64,000 nt of DNA from Adiantum capillus-veneris (lineage: Eukaryota > Streptophyta > Polypodiopsida > Polypodiales > Pteridaceae). A program made the translations under genes and the position numbers. Position 1 is the stretch's first letter, and each line of letters starts with the position of its first letter. Shown here one piece after another: positions 36,440 through 51,621 of the stretch. Location of the stretch: contig CM043955.1 in assembly GCA_014529385.2 (NCBI GenBank), forward strand, positions 140,956,640 to 141,020,639, read 5' to 3'. The notes under the pieces are model-generated. The model saw only the letters and a list, made by a program, of their open reading frames with translations. It had not been told where the DNA came from and searched no databases.

Positions 36440-37530
36440 TCATTGACGTGCTGTCATTGGGATTGCATGCCAACAATAGACTTGCACTTTTTCATTTTTC
36501 TTGGGAACCACCACAATTGGTGAGACTCGACCCGTGTGCTCAATCTCATATATAGACTCAACTTCCTTGAGCTTGTCTATCCTTTCCTTGATCCTCTTAG
36601 CAAATGTCTCATTGTAGGTATAGAGACGTTGTCTGCTTGGTTTTGCATCTAGCTTTAAATGGATTGAGTGTTCACAAGTGTTAGGATCCACACCCTTTAA
36701 ACCCTTGTATGACCATGCTAAAACATCTCTATATTCCTTGAGCGTCTTGATCAAGAGCTCTTCCTCTTCGTGACTTAAATTAGTGGAAATATAAGTAGGT
36801 TTTAGACTCTATCTTGACTCTCCTTATTCAATCTTCTTAGCATTTTTTGGGCCATCATAAGACTCATTTGGCTTAAGTTCTCTCATCGATTGCTGGACTA
36901 CCAATCTTGCAGTCATCGCATTGTTGTTCACTTGCGAATCCTTCTGTTCCCTCATCATCAACATCCTCATCATTGTCTAACCTCTCAGAAGAGTCATGAT
37001 AAATCTCTTCCACTTTGTCAACTTCCTCTTTCATTTCCATCACAAAATCACCTCTAGTAATGCTAGGCTTGATTCTAGTTCATGTTCTTCTTCTACTTTT
37101 GTCTCAAGGTCGTCTTCACTTTCTTTAGCAATTTGACTTAGCATGTAATATGGAATAATGTCGTAACCATTCTCGTCACAAACTTTAGTGGGAGTGGTTT
37201 CGTTGACACACACACCCAATGTTGCTAAGACTTGGTCCCATTCTAAAGGCTATAACTTTAGTTTAGGAAAAGATTATCTCATGTAGGCTTCATCTTCTAA
37301 CACCCTTTTAAGAATGGTCTCATTTCTGTCAAAGTCATTACATCGTGGTGCACCCCACATCCACACTTCCTTCTTATTACACAACCATGCAAGCACTTTA
37401 GACCCACTCTGTGTTGCCAAATCAAAATCTTCAACAGGTGTCCTTGTCATCTCTGTAACCGTACTCTCACAAATTAACACTTTTAGTGGTCTCAATATGC
37501 CGTAAGTATAAGTAATCATAACCCCAATCT
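36440..37530 (-). pseudogene. Ty3/gypsy pol fragment (pre-RT linker and N-terminal reverse transcriptase)
   Basis: On the minus strand, frames from 37519 leftward include PLEWDQVLATLGV, NGYDIIPYYMLSQIAKESED and SYDGPKNAKKIE. The reverse transcriptase entry follows: EYRDVLAWSYKGLKGVDP, CEHSIHLKLDAKPSRQ and VSPIVVVPKKNEKVQVY. The last is the K.G..R.CVDYR block, where the sequence degenerates and stops at 36443. Several stops and phase changes occur. The catalytic YVDD/FMDD box, RNase H and integrase are missing. It may belong to the same element as the Asp-tRNA primer site and LTR at 40321-41100, which has the same orientation. Confidence 0.7.
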
Positions 37531-37559
37531 TGTACCATCTTGAGTTGCCTCATGAACGG

Positions 37560-38060
37560 TCGTCCAAGAATATATATTTTTTGAATTTTCTTTTTTATAT
37601 ATATTTTTATGATTTTTTAAAAAAAAATTGGAAGATTTTGATTTTTTGTAAATTTTTTGGTAATTTTCTAAATTTTTTGTGATTTCTTTAAAGGTTTTAT
37701 GAATTTCTTGATTTGTTGGAATTTTTGCGGTCAATTTTGGATTTTTAATGAATTTTTTGTGACTTTTTAGGAAATTTTTATCATTTTTGTGACTTATCTG
37801 TGATTTATTTTTTAGATTTCTTTTTTTGTGATCTATTGGTGAATTTTTGAAATTTTTATGAATTTTCTAAGAGGTTTTCATTTCTTCTGTGAATTTTCTA
37901 TGTTTTCTTTCTAATGATTTTTAAAACTTTTTTTTATTTTTTAATGAGTTTTTGTGAGCTTTTTATTTTTCTATTTTTGTGCGATTTTTTAAACCCTTTT
38001 TTATTTTTATTGAATTTTTTGGTCTTTTTTATTGATTTATTTATCTATTTATTTTTAATT
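37560..38060. repeat. T-rich low-complexity block
   Basis: About 500 bp of degenerate GAATTTTTTGTGATTTTT-type repeats with very few A/C on the plus strand. Confidence 0.8.
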
Positions 38061-38257
38061 AATTGATTTTATGTTTTTTGATGTTTTTTACATGCTTACC
38101 TGTCTGCACGCGGGACGGCGGCAGAGCGTTGACCGTGGGGTTGACAGCGGCGCAGACTACGGACGTGACATGGCGGGGTTGCGTGGATTTCGTGTGACTG
38201 CAATGCCAAAGGGGGTGTGGAGTCAGTGGACTAGCAGGGTGCGCGCAGCAGCGCAGT

Positions 38258-38324
<67 letters not shown>

Positions 38325-38860
38325 TGCGGGCGTGCAACGCCAGAGGGGCAGAGTCTGAGAACGTGTGTGAGTGTGCGCCGCGTCCGTGGGCAGTGGGCAC
38401 ACATCGTGATACTGAGAGAATGAGTGAGCCAAGATAGAGAGAGATATAGAGAGAGAGCGTGTGCAGGGCAGTGGGCCCTAGGGGCTACTCGACAGAGGAG
38501 AAGAGGGGAAGGGTGTGTGTGTGTGTGTATGAATAAGACAAGAGGATGGGAGAGGGTGTGCACGCAGGGGAGAAAGAGGGAGTTAGAGAGAGAGTGAGAG
38601 GGATAAAGTTAGAGAGAAAAAGGGGGGCATGTTAATTCGCGCTTGTGGATGGGGTGGGGAGGAGAGAGAAAGTTAGAGAGAGAGTGAGGGTGTGGGGGTG
38701 TGTTCACGTGGAACGAGACGAGAGCGGATGGCCGAGGAAGATCATTTTAACGTCATAGGAAACTATCCCAAGAAATCGTAAGGATCTATCCAATGAGGAA
38801 TTTTATGCGCTGCAAGGCACGGGCGTCAAAGCTCGAATCGGCTTTTTATTAATGTTTTTT
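38061..38860. other. GC-richer purine block with microsatellites, no gene
   Basis: Contains (CA)n at 38261-38299 and (GA)n at 38299-38324, then many GAGAGA/GTGTGT patches. The open frames here are repeat artefacts. Confidence 0.7.
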
Positions 38861-40320
38861 ATTTTCAATTTTCCAAAAATGCCAAAAATAGGTCGAAAAT
38901 TACCCAAAAATCCAAAAAATTCTAGGAATCTTAGAATCATTGTCATTTACAACCGAACATTTTCCATACGCAAAAGCACACCAAACAAAGCATTTTTTAC
39001 CAAAAATGCCAAATTCGATAAAATCGTCAACCCGGTCTCCGGAAATAGCAAAAAGCTCAAAATTTAGCGAATGAAGGCCCGATTGCGCTCAAAACAATGC
39101 CGAAAACACATATTCAAAACAGCTCATAAAGATTGCAAAATATCAAATTTTTATGAAATTAAGCAAATATTAATGCAAAAAATATTAAAAATTATCCAAA
39201 AATACCCAAATTTTTTCTAAAAATTCTCCACACATAGGGACTAGTGTAGCCAAATAAAATTGCAAAAATCTCATCAATTCAATTGCCAAACAATTTCATC
39301 AATAAAATCAAGACTAAGCAATTAAACCCGCAAAATTAACGACAAAATTAGGTCAAAAACTTGACGCAATTGAAGTGTATAAATCCTTGTTGTGAGCTAA
39401 AAAATGCAGCAATTAACCATTACACACATCAAAATGCAATCAAACAATGAATCAATCATGCACATTAAACACTTTTTAGGCACACACACACACACTATTA
39501 AAATTGGCAGTTTTTATCAATCTTTAGGTGCGCACACAAAACGGTTAATTTTGTCGAAATTGCAATGTGATTTCACAAATTATTAGTTGGACATGACCAC
39601 AACACAAATCAATCATCACAATTGAAAAATCATTAAGCACACATTGATTTTTAGGTGCACAAAGAAGGGCAAAATAGTGCACACACTCCTAAAATTATGC
39701 ATACACACACTCAATTAAATGCATACACACTTGATTTTAGTGCGCACACACTTACAATTGACCATTCGAGCATGCAATTAACTCAATTAGACACACAATT
39801 AGCAATGCACATTCACCAATTAGCAATTGAAACTTGTCAAATTCATACGCCACCAAATCTTAAAAATTTCAGCATTACGACGGCATGATAACGAACAATT
39901 GGAAAATTTTCAATCCAACATAGCATCGACATTGCATTGCATCAACATAGCATCAACATTACATTGCATCATGGTGGGATCTCTACACGATTCTACACAT
40001 CCTTAGATTCTAGGGAAGTTGAGAATACTACCTTGATTACCTTTCCATTGAAGATCAATTGAATGGTTGAATGCTCCAATCCTTCATAGCAAATTAGTAA
40101 GTTAGCAAAAATTAGTGAAATTAGCAAGGGATTAGTGTGAAATTAGAGTGTGTAAACACACAATTGGCAAGATACGGTGACAAATTAGGGAATTATGAAC
40201 ACATTGCTTCATGCACACACATCCAAAATCCACAAAAACATAAACACACAAGTGAAATTAGTAGTGAAATTAGTGAGGGAACACATTCGATTATATTACA
40301 ATTACACTAGTGTAGGCCAT
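38861..40320. other. A-rich noncoding block of a minus-strand gypsy element
   Basis: The plus strand is A-rich with scattered CACACA and AAATTAGC-like words and no domain. It lies just inside the primer site at 40321, so it would be the long untranslated leader of that minus-strand element. Confidence 0.45.
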
Positions 40321-40342
40321 CGTCCCCGGCAACGGCACCAAA
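40321..40342 (-). other. Primer binding site, tRNA-Asp type
   Basis: The minus strand reads TTTGGTGCCGTTGCCGGGGA, the characteristic primer site of Athila-type and related plant gypsy elements, directly next to LTR end ...CCCCCAACA. Confidence 0.85.
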
Positions 40343-41100
40343 TGTTGGGGGTTCCATCGTTGCATAGCTCCAATGACCAACAAATTTATCAATCCGGAGG
40401 GATGAGCTACCCGGCTAGGGCATGGAAACACTCACGCGGTTAGTGAGCTAATCATGGCATCACGAATGGTTAACTCTATGAGGTGAGCTTCTCGGCCTAT
40501 GGAGGAGCTAAGCCACAATGAAGGGCAATCTTCACATCCACTTCTCTTTACCTCTAATCAACCGCATCACACACACTAACGATTGCAAGACGCACACAAC
40601 ACCAATCCTATCATGCAACACACTAATTGCAAGCACATACACATAGATCTATCGAGCACCACACCCCAATCAAACCTACATGCACACACAAGAAAAAGAG
40701 GGCAATCACACAATATTAGAGCAAGATTAACCACTAATTAGTTAAGATCTAGCTAATCTAAGCATCATAGGCAATCATAAGAAGCATGAGAGAGGCATAG
40801 TGAAAGAGAATCAAGCATTGATTAGTGTTAACCAAGTCACATGAGCAAGGAGAAGCTCAAGGACTCTATAGACACACACCTCAAGAGCTCTCACCAAAGA
40901 GTGCTCTCAACAAATGAACTTGAGAACCCTCATTTCCTTTACACACTACCTTATGTACTTAGGGTAAACATATACAATGTCCGGGCGCCCAAGGCCTTTA
41001 GGGCTCCACCACTTACTGAATCTGCTACCTAGGCACACTAACTGACCTGTTCTTTACATCTTGGAACTCCCATTGAGCCCATAACACATTAAAATATTAC
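40343..41100 (-). repeat. 5' LTR of a minus-strand gypsy element (right boundary uncertain)
   Basis: Begins TGTTGGGGGTTCC on the plus strand next to the Asp-tRNA primer site. The outer end lies somewhere before 41241, where another LTR begins. No second copy is visible in the window. Confidence 0.6.
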
Positions 41101-41240
41101 AATGGCTTGAAATAAATCGGAAATTTACAATACATGATCATATTGGGAAAATGTGAAAAATGCGTAACTCTGATCTTTACTATGCTTCTTTGTATTTATC
41201 CTCAATGTGTATGCGTACGTCTTTGGTCTTTAGTAGGTTC

Positions 41241-41577
41241 TGTTAACTGACGTTGACTTAGTTAATAGAGCTTGACTCGTACCAAATTTGTGGGTAGATA
41301 ACTTTGTAGGCCTTTACCTTGTGGCGGGTCATTCCTTTATTAGTGGGTAATTAAATTTTCTTCAAAGGTTGATGAAAGTCTACATTTGTAAATATAAATA
41401 ACCTTAGGACTTTAGGAAAACTAAAGTAAAACACATGAAAGGTCGTGACCCAAAGCGGCACGAACCTCTGTAAACATAAACGCCCATTCGAGCCTCAATT
41501 AACATAATAACTTCATCTTTGTGTCCTCTGTTCAAGTCTCTGTGTTTTCTACTGTCTGTACACTTGCATTATCTACA
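41241..41577 (+). repeat. 5' LTR of a plus-strand Ty1/copia element
   Basis: Runs from TGTTAACTGACG to TTATCTACA (337 bp) and is immediately followed by the primer site. The start is inferred from the TG dinucleotide and typical length, because the 3' LTR is missing. Confidence 0.55.
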
Positions 41578-41589
41578 TGGTATCACGAG
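41578..41589 (+). other. Primer binding site, tRNA-Met type (copia)
   Basis: TGGTATCACGAG, close to TGGTATCAGAGC, directly after the LTR. Confidence 0.7.
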
Positions 41590-41652
41590 TATAGATATTG
41601 TTCATGTGCATCTCCTTGCTTGCTTGGCCATTGGTGACTCCAGATAGATCTA

Positions 41653-43913
41653 ATGGCCCAACCCGCAAGCATCCGCTCCTACAAAGTGGACAAACTCACA
41701 GGCGATAATTACACATAATGGGTGTGTAGGATGAAACTTCTATTCAAGCACTCATTAGAGGCTTTATGGAAAGTCGTGAATGGTGAGAGCCCGTGACCTG
41801 CCTCAGGCAATCCAACTGAAGCAGCATGGATTGCAAACGATCTGCTTGCTCAAACGGAACTCCTCTTCCATTTGTAGGATATACAGACCTTATTGGTAAG
41901 AGAATCTAACTCTGCACACTCCACTTGGAGCTTTCTTGAGCAGACCTACAAACCCACAGATAGGGTAACTCAAGTTACTGCCTTAAAGAAGTTAATCAAT
42001 TTCACCATGAATGAAGGGGACATTGCCAAGACCTTCCTCCAAGCCTGAAGGCTCCTATTAGATAACTTAATCATGTCAGGCTTTACCCTTGATGTAAATC
42101 AGCAAGGTGCCATGTTACTCGCATCCTTGCCTAATTCTTGGCGCTCATTCATCTCTACTCAGTCGGCAACAACAAACCTTTCTGTTATTACTGACTTGTA
42201 CGGACGCATATTGCAAGAGGAATCTATGTGTCAAGCTGCAGTCTCCCCTTCAGTACTGAGAATTTCCATGACCCCTGTGTTGCAAGGCAACTTTTCCTCA
42301 ACCCGATTCAAGGGCAAACGCTTCTTCAAACCAAATCAGTTCATGTCTTGATCCCAATCAAGAAATCCTCGAGATGTCGAAAGACCTTACCCTTACAACC
42401 CAGAGGTTACCTATCACTTTTGCAATCGATGAGGACATGTTGAGCGCGATTGCCGCACTAAGAAACGTGCCCAAGACAGGAGAAGAGGATGTCCTCAAGC
42501 CTATACGGCTTACACACTAGTTGAGGATGACACCAACACATACCCAACTACAACATTCCATGCATTTGTAGCCATGGCAACCTCTCAGTTTCAGTCAGAC
42601 AAAGATGTGTGGTATCTAGATACACGGGCCACACATCACATTACCTTTTAGTGAGATTGGCTAATCAATTACAAGCCATTAAAGCATCATATCTATGTGC
42701 ATCTTGGTGATCATAGCACTCTATATGCACAAGGTGTTGGTTCAATCAAGGTGACACTCCCGAGTGGTAGCACAACTACGATTGATAACATTTGTCATCT
42801 CCCAGGACTTGCTTGGAATCTCCTCTCAGTCTTGGAGATCACGTCTCAAGATTCAGTCATTGAATTTTGAAAAGTACATTGCACAATTTACTACCAGCTA
42901 CACAATGGAACTCGAGAGCAAATTGAATGCCCTCAGAATGGCCGCCTATATCCTTTGGGTGTCTCGGTCAGTACCCCTCAACAAACACATACTCTATCAC
43001 AGGCCTTAAGTGCAACTCAATCAACTGGTCACCTCACCACTCTTAAATGGAATTACAGGCTAGGCCATCCTAGCATCAAGACTCTATGATTCATGACTGA
43101 TTTAGACATGGGAATTATGCTTCCCAAAAAGTGGATAAACCTCAAAATCTGTGGGTGTCTTTTGGGTAAAGCACAACATAAAAGGTTCCAGTATTCTCAA
43201 ACTCAATCCTCTAGCCCTCTTCAAGTGATACATTCAGATCTGTGTGGTCTTATGGAAACGACATCCATCATGGGATCCAAATACTTCTTGACCTTTATTG
43301 ACGATTACTCTCGATACACATATGTCTATTTTCTAAAGCAGAAGTCAGAAGTCCTCCCATACTTCAAAATCTACAATGCACTTGTCCAAAACCAGTTTGA
43401 TAAGAAAATCAAAGTTCTCAGGTCTGATAATGGGGGGGGAGTACATCTCAAACTCTTTTTCCCAGTATTGTCGAGCGCTTGGTATAGTGCACCAATTCAC
43501 AGTTGTCTATACGCCGCAACAAAACGGGGTTGCAGAAAGGAAAAATCGCACCCTTGCGGAAGCTGCCCAGGCTATGCTCCTTGTAGCTGGCTTGGGTAAA
43601 CATTTTTGGGAAGAAGCAGTTTCAACATCATGCTACCTGCAGAATTGCACTTTCACTTCATCATTAATACAACACACTCCCTATGCGTGTTGGTTCGGAT
43701 GTAGCCCAGATCTTCACCACCTTAAGGTTTTTGGAGCCCCCACCTATGCCTTTATATCTGAGGAAAAGAGGCAAAAGCTGGATAACAAAGCCCTTAAATG
43801 CCTCTTCACGGGCTATGGTGAACAACATGGCATTAAGGAATACCGCCTCTGCGATCCACAACGGTGTGTCTTCTTCTACAATCCAAGTACTGAATTTTCT
43901 GAGGAAGCACTAC
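41653..43913 (+). pseudogene. Ty1/copia gag-protease-integrase, broken and lacking RT
   Basis: From ATG at 41653 a Gag begins MAQPASIRSYKVDKLTGDNY and continues with stops through 42350, followed by a broken CCHC knuckle (about 42415-42460). A protease segment reads WYLDTRATHHIT (about 42612-42650), where Arg replaces the catalytic-triplet Gly of the usual DTGA. Then come the pre-integrase zinc region (RLGHPSIKTL), the integrase core with HSDLCGLM and FLTFIDDYSRYTYVYF, and LRSDNGG. After a G-run frameshift at about 43436 follow EYISNSFSQYC, TPQQNGVAERKNRT and HLKVFGAPTYAF. Sequence ends at 43913, where a gypsy LTR begins, so RT and RNase H are absent. It is clearly inactive. Confidence 0.85.
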
Positions 43914-44384
43914 TGTAGAAGGTGAGGATAGTCCCAAGAGGCGGGAACTGTCCCTTAGAATGCCGAACAGTGGATCAGTCAGTCACACCAGCAGTAATTA
44001 CCGAAGGTAGTTACTACAATAACTCTTAGAAGCTATAAATAGGACCCATTACATTGTAATTGGGCTTCTTGCTTCTTAGTTTCTTGGCTTAGTTGCTTAT
44101 CTTTTGGCTTTAGCTCCCAAATATTCTTGAGTTACAATCTCTTCGCCTCTAGCTTCACTCTATAATCATTACTGCTCTAATCATTTGAGCTTAAACCCAT
44201 TATACAATGTATTGGTTGTCCTTGAACTATTGATTTGAAACTGCAAATACTTTTCCAGTCTTCCAATATGTCTCTCGTCTCAGTATACTATTTTAGTTCA
44301 GTTAGCTGTTTCAGTCCAGTCAGTTCTTTATTCTAATTTCACTAACTGAATTGACGACCTAACCAATAGCTTTAAATTCTAACA
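43914..44384 (+). repeat. 5' LTR of the plus-strand gypsy element
   Basis: Runs from TGTAGAAGGTGAGG to TTCTAACA (471 bp), with a TATAAATAGG promoter box at 44034. The following CTGGAATCATCT at 44385 sits where a primer site is expected. Confidence 0.65.
44034..44043 (+). promoter_or_regulatory. LTR TATA box
   Basis: TATAAATAGG about 120 bp into the LTR. Confidence 0.6.
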
Positions 44385-44398
44385 CTGGAATCATCTAT

Positions 44399-44986
44399 TT
44401 GAAGAGATCAACTCCAATTCCATTTTTTCGATCACGGTGGTTAGAGCTATTCGCTCTTCGACCAGAATACTCTTATCTCCCAGTTAGAATTTTCAGTTGT
44501 ACTGATGGCGCCCAAAGCCAGCGTGGTCGTAAACTGTCCACCCGGTTAGGCACTAATTCCAACGGCGTCGACCCTATTCTTGAGGAATCAGAAAGAGAGT
44601 CTGATCCTAAGAAGGACCTGATGATTGAGATTGAGGCTCAAGAGGAGCAGAGTCACGCTGATGAGGCCAAGTACTCTCAGCACTCCAGTCATTCCCGGAT
44701 GAGAAGGATTGAGCAGGAAGAATGCAAGACCAGGAGTTCTCGATCCACACACAAGGATGTTGGGGCCAAGGGCAGCAAGGGTAATCGTCACAGTTCCAGC
44801 AGAAAATCCAGAAAAGAGACAGAAACTGAGAGTGAAGAAATTGACTAGGATGCTAATACAGACCACTACAAGAAGTCTTCACGAAGAAGCGAGGCTCCCA
44901 AGGTCAAAAGAAGCAGAGACAGTGCTGACCGGCATGATTATACCTATACATTGAAAATCTCTTTCCCAGTGTTCAAAGGAGGTAAG
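44399..44986 (+). pseudogene. Gypsy gag N-terminal part, interrupted
   Basis: Charged Ser/Arg/Glu-rich region (SRKSRKETETESEEID, then a stop at 44846) followed by TYTLKISFPVFKGGK at 44942-44986. FP.F.G is the entry of the retrotransposon gag core. The core is interrupted exactly after GGK by the LTR of the nested element. About 60-70 residues of gag core are not recovered on the other side. Confidence 0.7.
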
Positions 44987-47210
<2,224 letters not shown>

Positions 47211-48600
47211 TTGGCCTAACCATGTCCTTCTCTACTAGCTCATGCACTTGCCACCTAATCTCCTCTTGTTGAGCTTGAGAAACTCTATAAGGAGGTTTAT
47301 TAGGCGGTGAACTTCCTGGGAGAAGTTAAATTGCATGGTCATCATTGCCTCGTTTAGGAGGTAGTTCACAAGGGATGTCGTCAATAAAGATATCTTGAAA
47401 CCCCTTGAGGAAATTGGATAACTCGAATTCCTTGTGAGTGTGTTTACTTTCTTTTGCTAAAACATTAGGTTCATTTTGAGAATCTTTAACAAAAATCATG
47501 TACACGGAAATAGAGCTCTTTATTGACTTATTGAAAGCTGGCATATGTACAATGGGTATGGTGTTACCCATTTCCTTAGCATCTATGTACATATCTTTTT
47601 CCTTGAACCTAAAGTAGATTTTTCTTTCAGGGAATTTAACATTGGCAGCCATGCGATCAAACCATGGTGCCCCTAGGATTACATCCTCGTGCTTGAGAGG
47701 AGAGATAAAGAAGTCCTCTTTGTCCACATAGCTTTGGACATGGAGCCTCAATTTCCCGATTAAGGGAGTGACTGAAGCTTCTTGCCCCTTGAAAGCACCG
47801 TCTGCGGGTAGGACATCTCCCAACTTGTAAGCTTGTAAGCCTAGCTTGGTGGCCAACTTTGTGGATATGAAATTGTGAGTAGAACCATGGTCAAAGGGAA
47901 TAAAAGCATCATGTTCTCTTACCTTTCCCCAAGAATGGCATTGAGGAGATCCTTTGTGGTGAGTTTCCTCCTCTTGGGTTTCGACCAAGGTAGCTCTAGG
48001 AGGCTCATGGCAGGTGTTATTTTGGGGACAAGCGCGGTACGCATGCCCTTGCTAGCCGCACTTGAAACAACGGTTATCCTTGCAATAACGCTCAAGCTCT
48101 TCAGGAGAGAGTTTGTTTTTGCATTTGTAAACTCCCTTCTCCTTAGCTTTGTGGTTATTGGAATTGCCCTTAGGAGACTTTTGGACATTGCCCTTCCCCT
48201 TAGGCTCATTGGAAACCTTGTTTTCCGTGGGCTTAGAATTTCTCTTAGCCCCTGTTTGGAAATTGATTCGAGAAGCCACCATAGCATGGTGTATAACCGC
48301 CGATATGGTGCGTGGCCTTTGAGAGTTGACATACTCCGCCATTTCTTCAGTTAAGCCCGCACAAAATTGTTGCTTTTGCTCTCCAAAATCCAACTTTTTG
48401 AAGACGGTGGCTTTGAGTTGTAAGTCCCAAAACTTGTCTACATATTTGTGAATGGATTTGTAGGGAGAGAGAGCTTCAAGCTTCGCCATTCGATGAGTAC
48501 TTTGTCTTTGGCATCGGTGGCTAAAAACTGCTTCATAATGGAAGCTCTTAAAGATTTCCATTTTCATGGAGCTTCACCGTTGGCCCGTAGGCTAGACCAC
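47211..48600 (-). pseudogene. Gypsy gag C-part, zinc knuckle, protease and first RT residues
   Basis: One minus-strand frame runs through the gag core (KYVDKFWDLQLKATVFK, RPRTISAVIHHAMVAS). The CCHC knuckle CFKCG.QGHAYRAC (about 48010-48060) has a TAG within it. The protease follows with FDHGSTHNFIS, so the active triplet is Asp-His-Gly instead of the usual D-S/T-G, then VILGAPWFDRM. The RT entry IPCELPPKRGNDDHAI (about 47330) follows, and a frame change leads to RWQVHELVEKDMVRP just before the LTR. Pol beyond this point is deleted. The knuckle stop, altered protease triplet and deletion make it inactive. Confidence 0.8.
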
Positions 48601-49440
48601 CATTATCTGGCAGCCTTTTGAAAGTGCATAGCTACATGGCGTAGCTTAGAGGACTCCGTGAAGCCCTCGTCTCCAAACGACGCATCGAACTGTTGGATAA
48701 AGGCCAAGACTTTGTCCGTAGCACAAAAGGTGCCATTGTAGGTAAGGAAAGAGATGCTCTTCCCTCCCTCTTGAACTTCTTGAGCTTGGATGACCTCTTC
48801 CACGCAGCATAGGATTTCCTATGGCCTCTTCTTTTTTATGGTTCAAAAGTTGCACCATCACTTTCTTCAGAAGATGAAGAATTTGAGGAAGATGGAGAAT
48901 AGGGTGACCTCTTTCTCACCTTTTTCTTGCCTTGATCTTCTTTGTCTGCACCATCACTTTCATAAGAGGAAGAGGATGGAGAAGAGGTTGTCCTCTTTCT
49001 CGCCTTTTTCTTCTCTTGCTTTTTTTCATCCCTCTTTGAAGTACGGTGTGGAGAAGTGTGTGATGGTCTTCTCCATATTGGAGGTGATGGAGAGCGTTTA
49101 TCCTGCCGTCTTCGTGGAGCCATTTCCATCGACGTGGCAGGAGACTCACTTCTTTCTCGTTCCTTCGGTGGAGGCTCTTGAGTTCTCCTTTGGGAAGGAG
49201 ATGCATCATCAAGGTGAAAATTTTTGAGCCCTTCATATGGATCCTCTTCTTCTTCCCGAATCGGAGAGAGGCCTCTTTTGGAAGTCTCACAAGGAGGCTT
49301 CCTAGGTGTTCTCTCGTCATGGTGGGGAGTTTGGAGAATCCCATGAGCACAAAGCTGCCGTTACACTTCACTTTGGAGGGATGGATTGCCCATGGCTTGT
49401 TGAAGCTTAGAAACAAGATAATTAACAAGCATAGGGGGCA
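48601..49440 (-). pseudogene. Gypsy gag N-terminal region, Arg/Ser-rich
   Basis: Minus-strand frames at 49129-48836 contain basic runs RKRTTSSPSSSSYESDG and KKVRKRSPYSPSSSN, a repeated Lys/Arg-then-Ser block. The frame at 48803-48603 has GGKSISFLTYNGTFCATD and LRHVAMHFQKAAR, the start of the gag core. Phase shifts separate the pieces. The matching pieces at 3640-4480 show the same order. Confidence 0.65.
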
Positions 49441-49919
49441 TCATTAGTAGCCTAGTCATTAGCAAAAATCAAAGTTATCAACATTAATTTCACTCTCTTT
49501 ACTATTGTCAGCCATTCTAACAACTTTTAGGTGTAAAATTTTTAGGTGTTTCTTTGGCACTTCAAGCCCTGGTTGCTACTCCTCTTTACCCCTCTAGAAA
49601 AAGCACTCAAGCTACTGTACTCGTTTCTCGAATATTATTAATTGCAAGGAATAGAAGAGAGGGTTTTTCAACACCAAAATAGCATCGGCTCATGTCAAGC
49701 TTCTAATAGCTCAATAGTGGTTAAGCCGTAGGCAAGCCCCGTAGGACTCTATATTAAGACCATAGCTCTCGACGGTGATGCCCCGTTATCTACACGAAGG
49801 CAAGCGCACTCCAAGGCTGAAAAATCCCTATTCTACTGACTCAAATGCAATTAACAGTACCAACCTTTTATAGCTAGCTTGAGGACCTCCCTTCTTAAGC
49901 AAGAAAAGAGAAACCTTGT
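49441..49919 (-). other. Untranslated leader of the nested element
   Basis: No open frame. It lies between primer site and gag. Confidence 0.6.
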
Positions 49920-49931
49920 GCTCTGATACCA
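49920..49931 (-). other. Primer binding site, perfect tRNA-Met type
   Basis: The minus strand reads TGGTATCAGAGC, one base from the LTR end ...AATGTTACA. Confidence 0.9.
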
Positions 49932-49932
49932 A

Positions 49933-51621
49933 TGTAACATTTAATGGCCTAGTAACTTGTGTATAGCAAAAAATAGCATGAACATAGTGAGCATTTCATT
50001 AGAATAGATTCCTAATGAGGATAACAAGAGTGATTGGACGGAGAGAGAGAAACATAAAGTATAACACCTAGTTAGATAGCATGAACAATACTTCAAAAGA
50101 GAGAGAAATTAAGCTATTGACAACAGTTGAGGACCGGATTTACATGGAGCCGGTCCCCCCTCCAAAAGGCTTTGTATTATGGATTCTCCCATCAAGAGAT
50201 ACATTTTACAATACAATTCTTTGTGTTCCAAAATACTAGCTAGTGCAATGAAGATGGAAACTTCAAGCACTAAGCAGAACACTTATTAAACACAACATCA
50301 ATTCCCTCACGGTCTCAGACCCAAGACCTCACACACCTTCGAAGATGGTGAGAGCTAGCGGGGTATGAGAGTAGATTGAGAGGAAGGAGTAGTCTTACGA
50401 GAAAGATGTACATCTCCTCACATAATCACTCATATTATCATAGCTTAGCTTAGTAATTAGCATGGTAGAGGAGATGAGCATGCATTGAATCTTGGCTCTT
50501 GGTTGGATTTTTATCACAAAGCCAAGAGTTGTTGGTGTATGCCTCCCTTCTCCAAGCTTGGTGTAGGTGATAAGCTTTCCATTAAAGCTTGAGAAGGAGA
50601 GAGAGAGAGTCTTCTTAATCCACACAAGGACTAGTGTGAGTGTGTATGCAATAATGCCTTCAGAAAATCAGCCCCCTCTCTCTCTTGGTCGACCCCTCTT
50701 TCTATTTGCTCATGCTCACAACCTATTGGCCCATGCCAAGTTTAGCCAATGAAATTTAAGCAGCATAAGTGATAGTCTTCTGACATGTGTCCCCATTTCT
50801 CCTTTTGTGAGTGATTTAGGTAATTAACTAATACAACTAAACTCTCATTGGACCCCTTGTCTCCTGGCCAATAGGAATCATGCAAGCCATTTGGCTGTTG
50901 AATGCTCATTGGACCCCTTGGGAGACTGTCCAATAGTCTTCTAGCGAGCTTAATTCTTATTGGTTCTTTTATTAAGTTTTTTTAAAATTAATTAAACTAG
51001 AATTACTCTAGACTAATTCTCATTAGTCCACCTCCATGGCCATCCAATAGGATTTGAGTACACCTTGTGGGCATCTAGGCTAGGGAGTTGACATGTGTCC
51101 CTCTTTCCCTTTGTGTAAAGGAGCTTGTGTGTGTGTGTGTGTGTGTTTCTCTCTCATCTCCTACTTCTAGGGATCGCCTCCTCCTATGTAGGGATGCATG
51201 AAGACTTTTTGAGCACACACACAACGCATCCAATTTTCCTAGGCTCTTGACCTTTGGACACAACCTTTGAATTTTGGAAGCTTAGCATTTTGGAAGTCTT
51301 AATGGGCTTAACCTTAGGGTCTTTTAAGCCCATTGTTGCACCTTGCTCTTTTGCAGATGGCCCCCCCTTTGGATCCCTATTTTCCCTCCTTTGGATCCCT
51401 ATTGTGGCATGTCTGCCAGCTTAACCAATATTCTAGCTTTTTCTCCCCTGGCACTTTCCCATTTTAAATGATTAGTTTAACATGAAAAAATCATTTAGGA
51501 GAATTAGATACTAGTTATTATGACATTACCTCTCTCTTGACTCTAGACTAATTCTCATTGGTCCACCTCCATGGCCATCCAATAGGATTTGAGTGCACCT
51601 TGTGGGCATTTGGGCTAGGGA
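49933..51621 (-). repeat. Right (5') LTR of the nested element, truncated
   Basis: Starts TGTAACATTTAATGG and matches the left LTR. It contains one full tandem unit (about 51000-51540) and about 85 bp of a second unit, then breaks off into host gag sequence at 51622. Confidence 0.8.
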
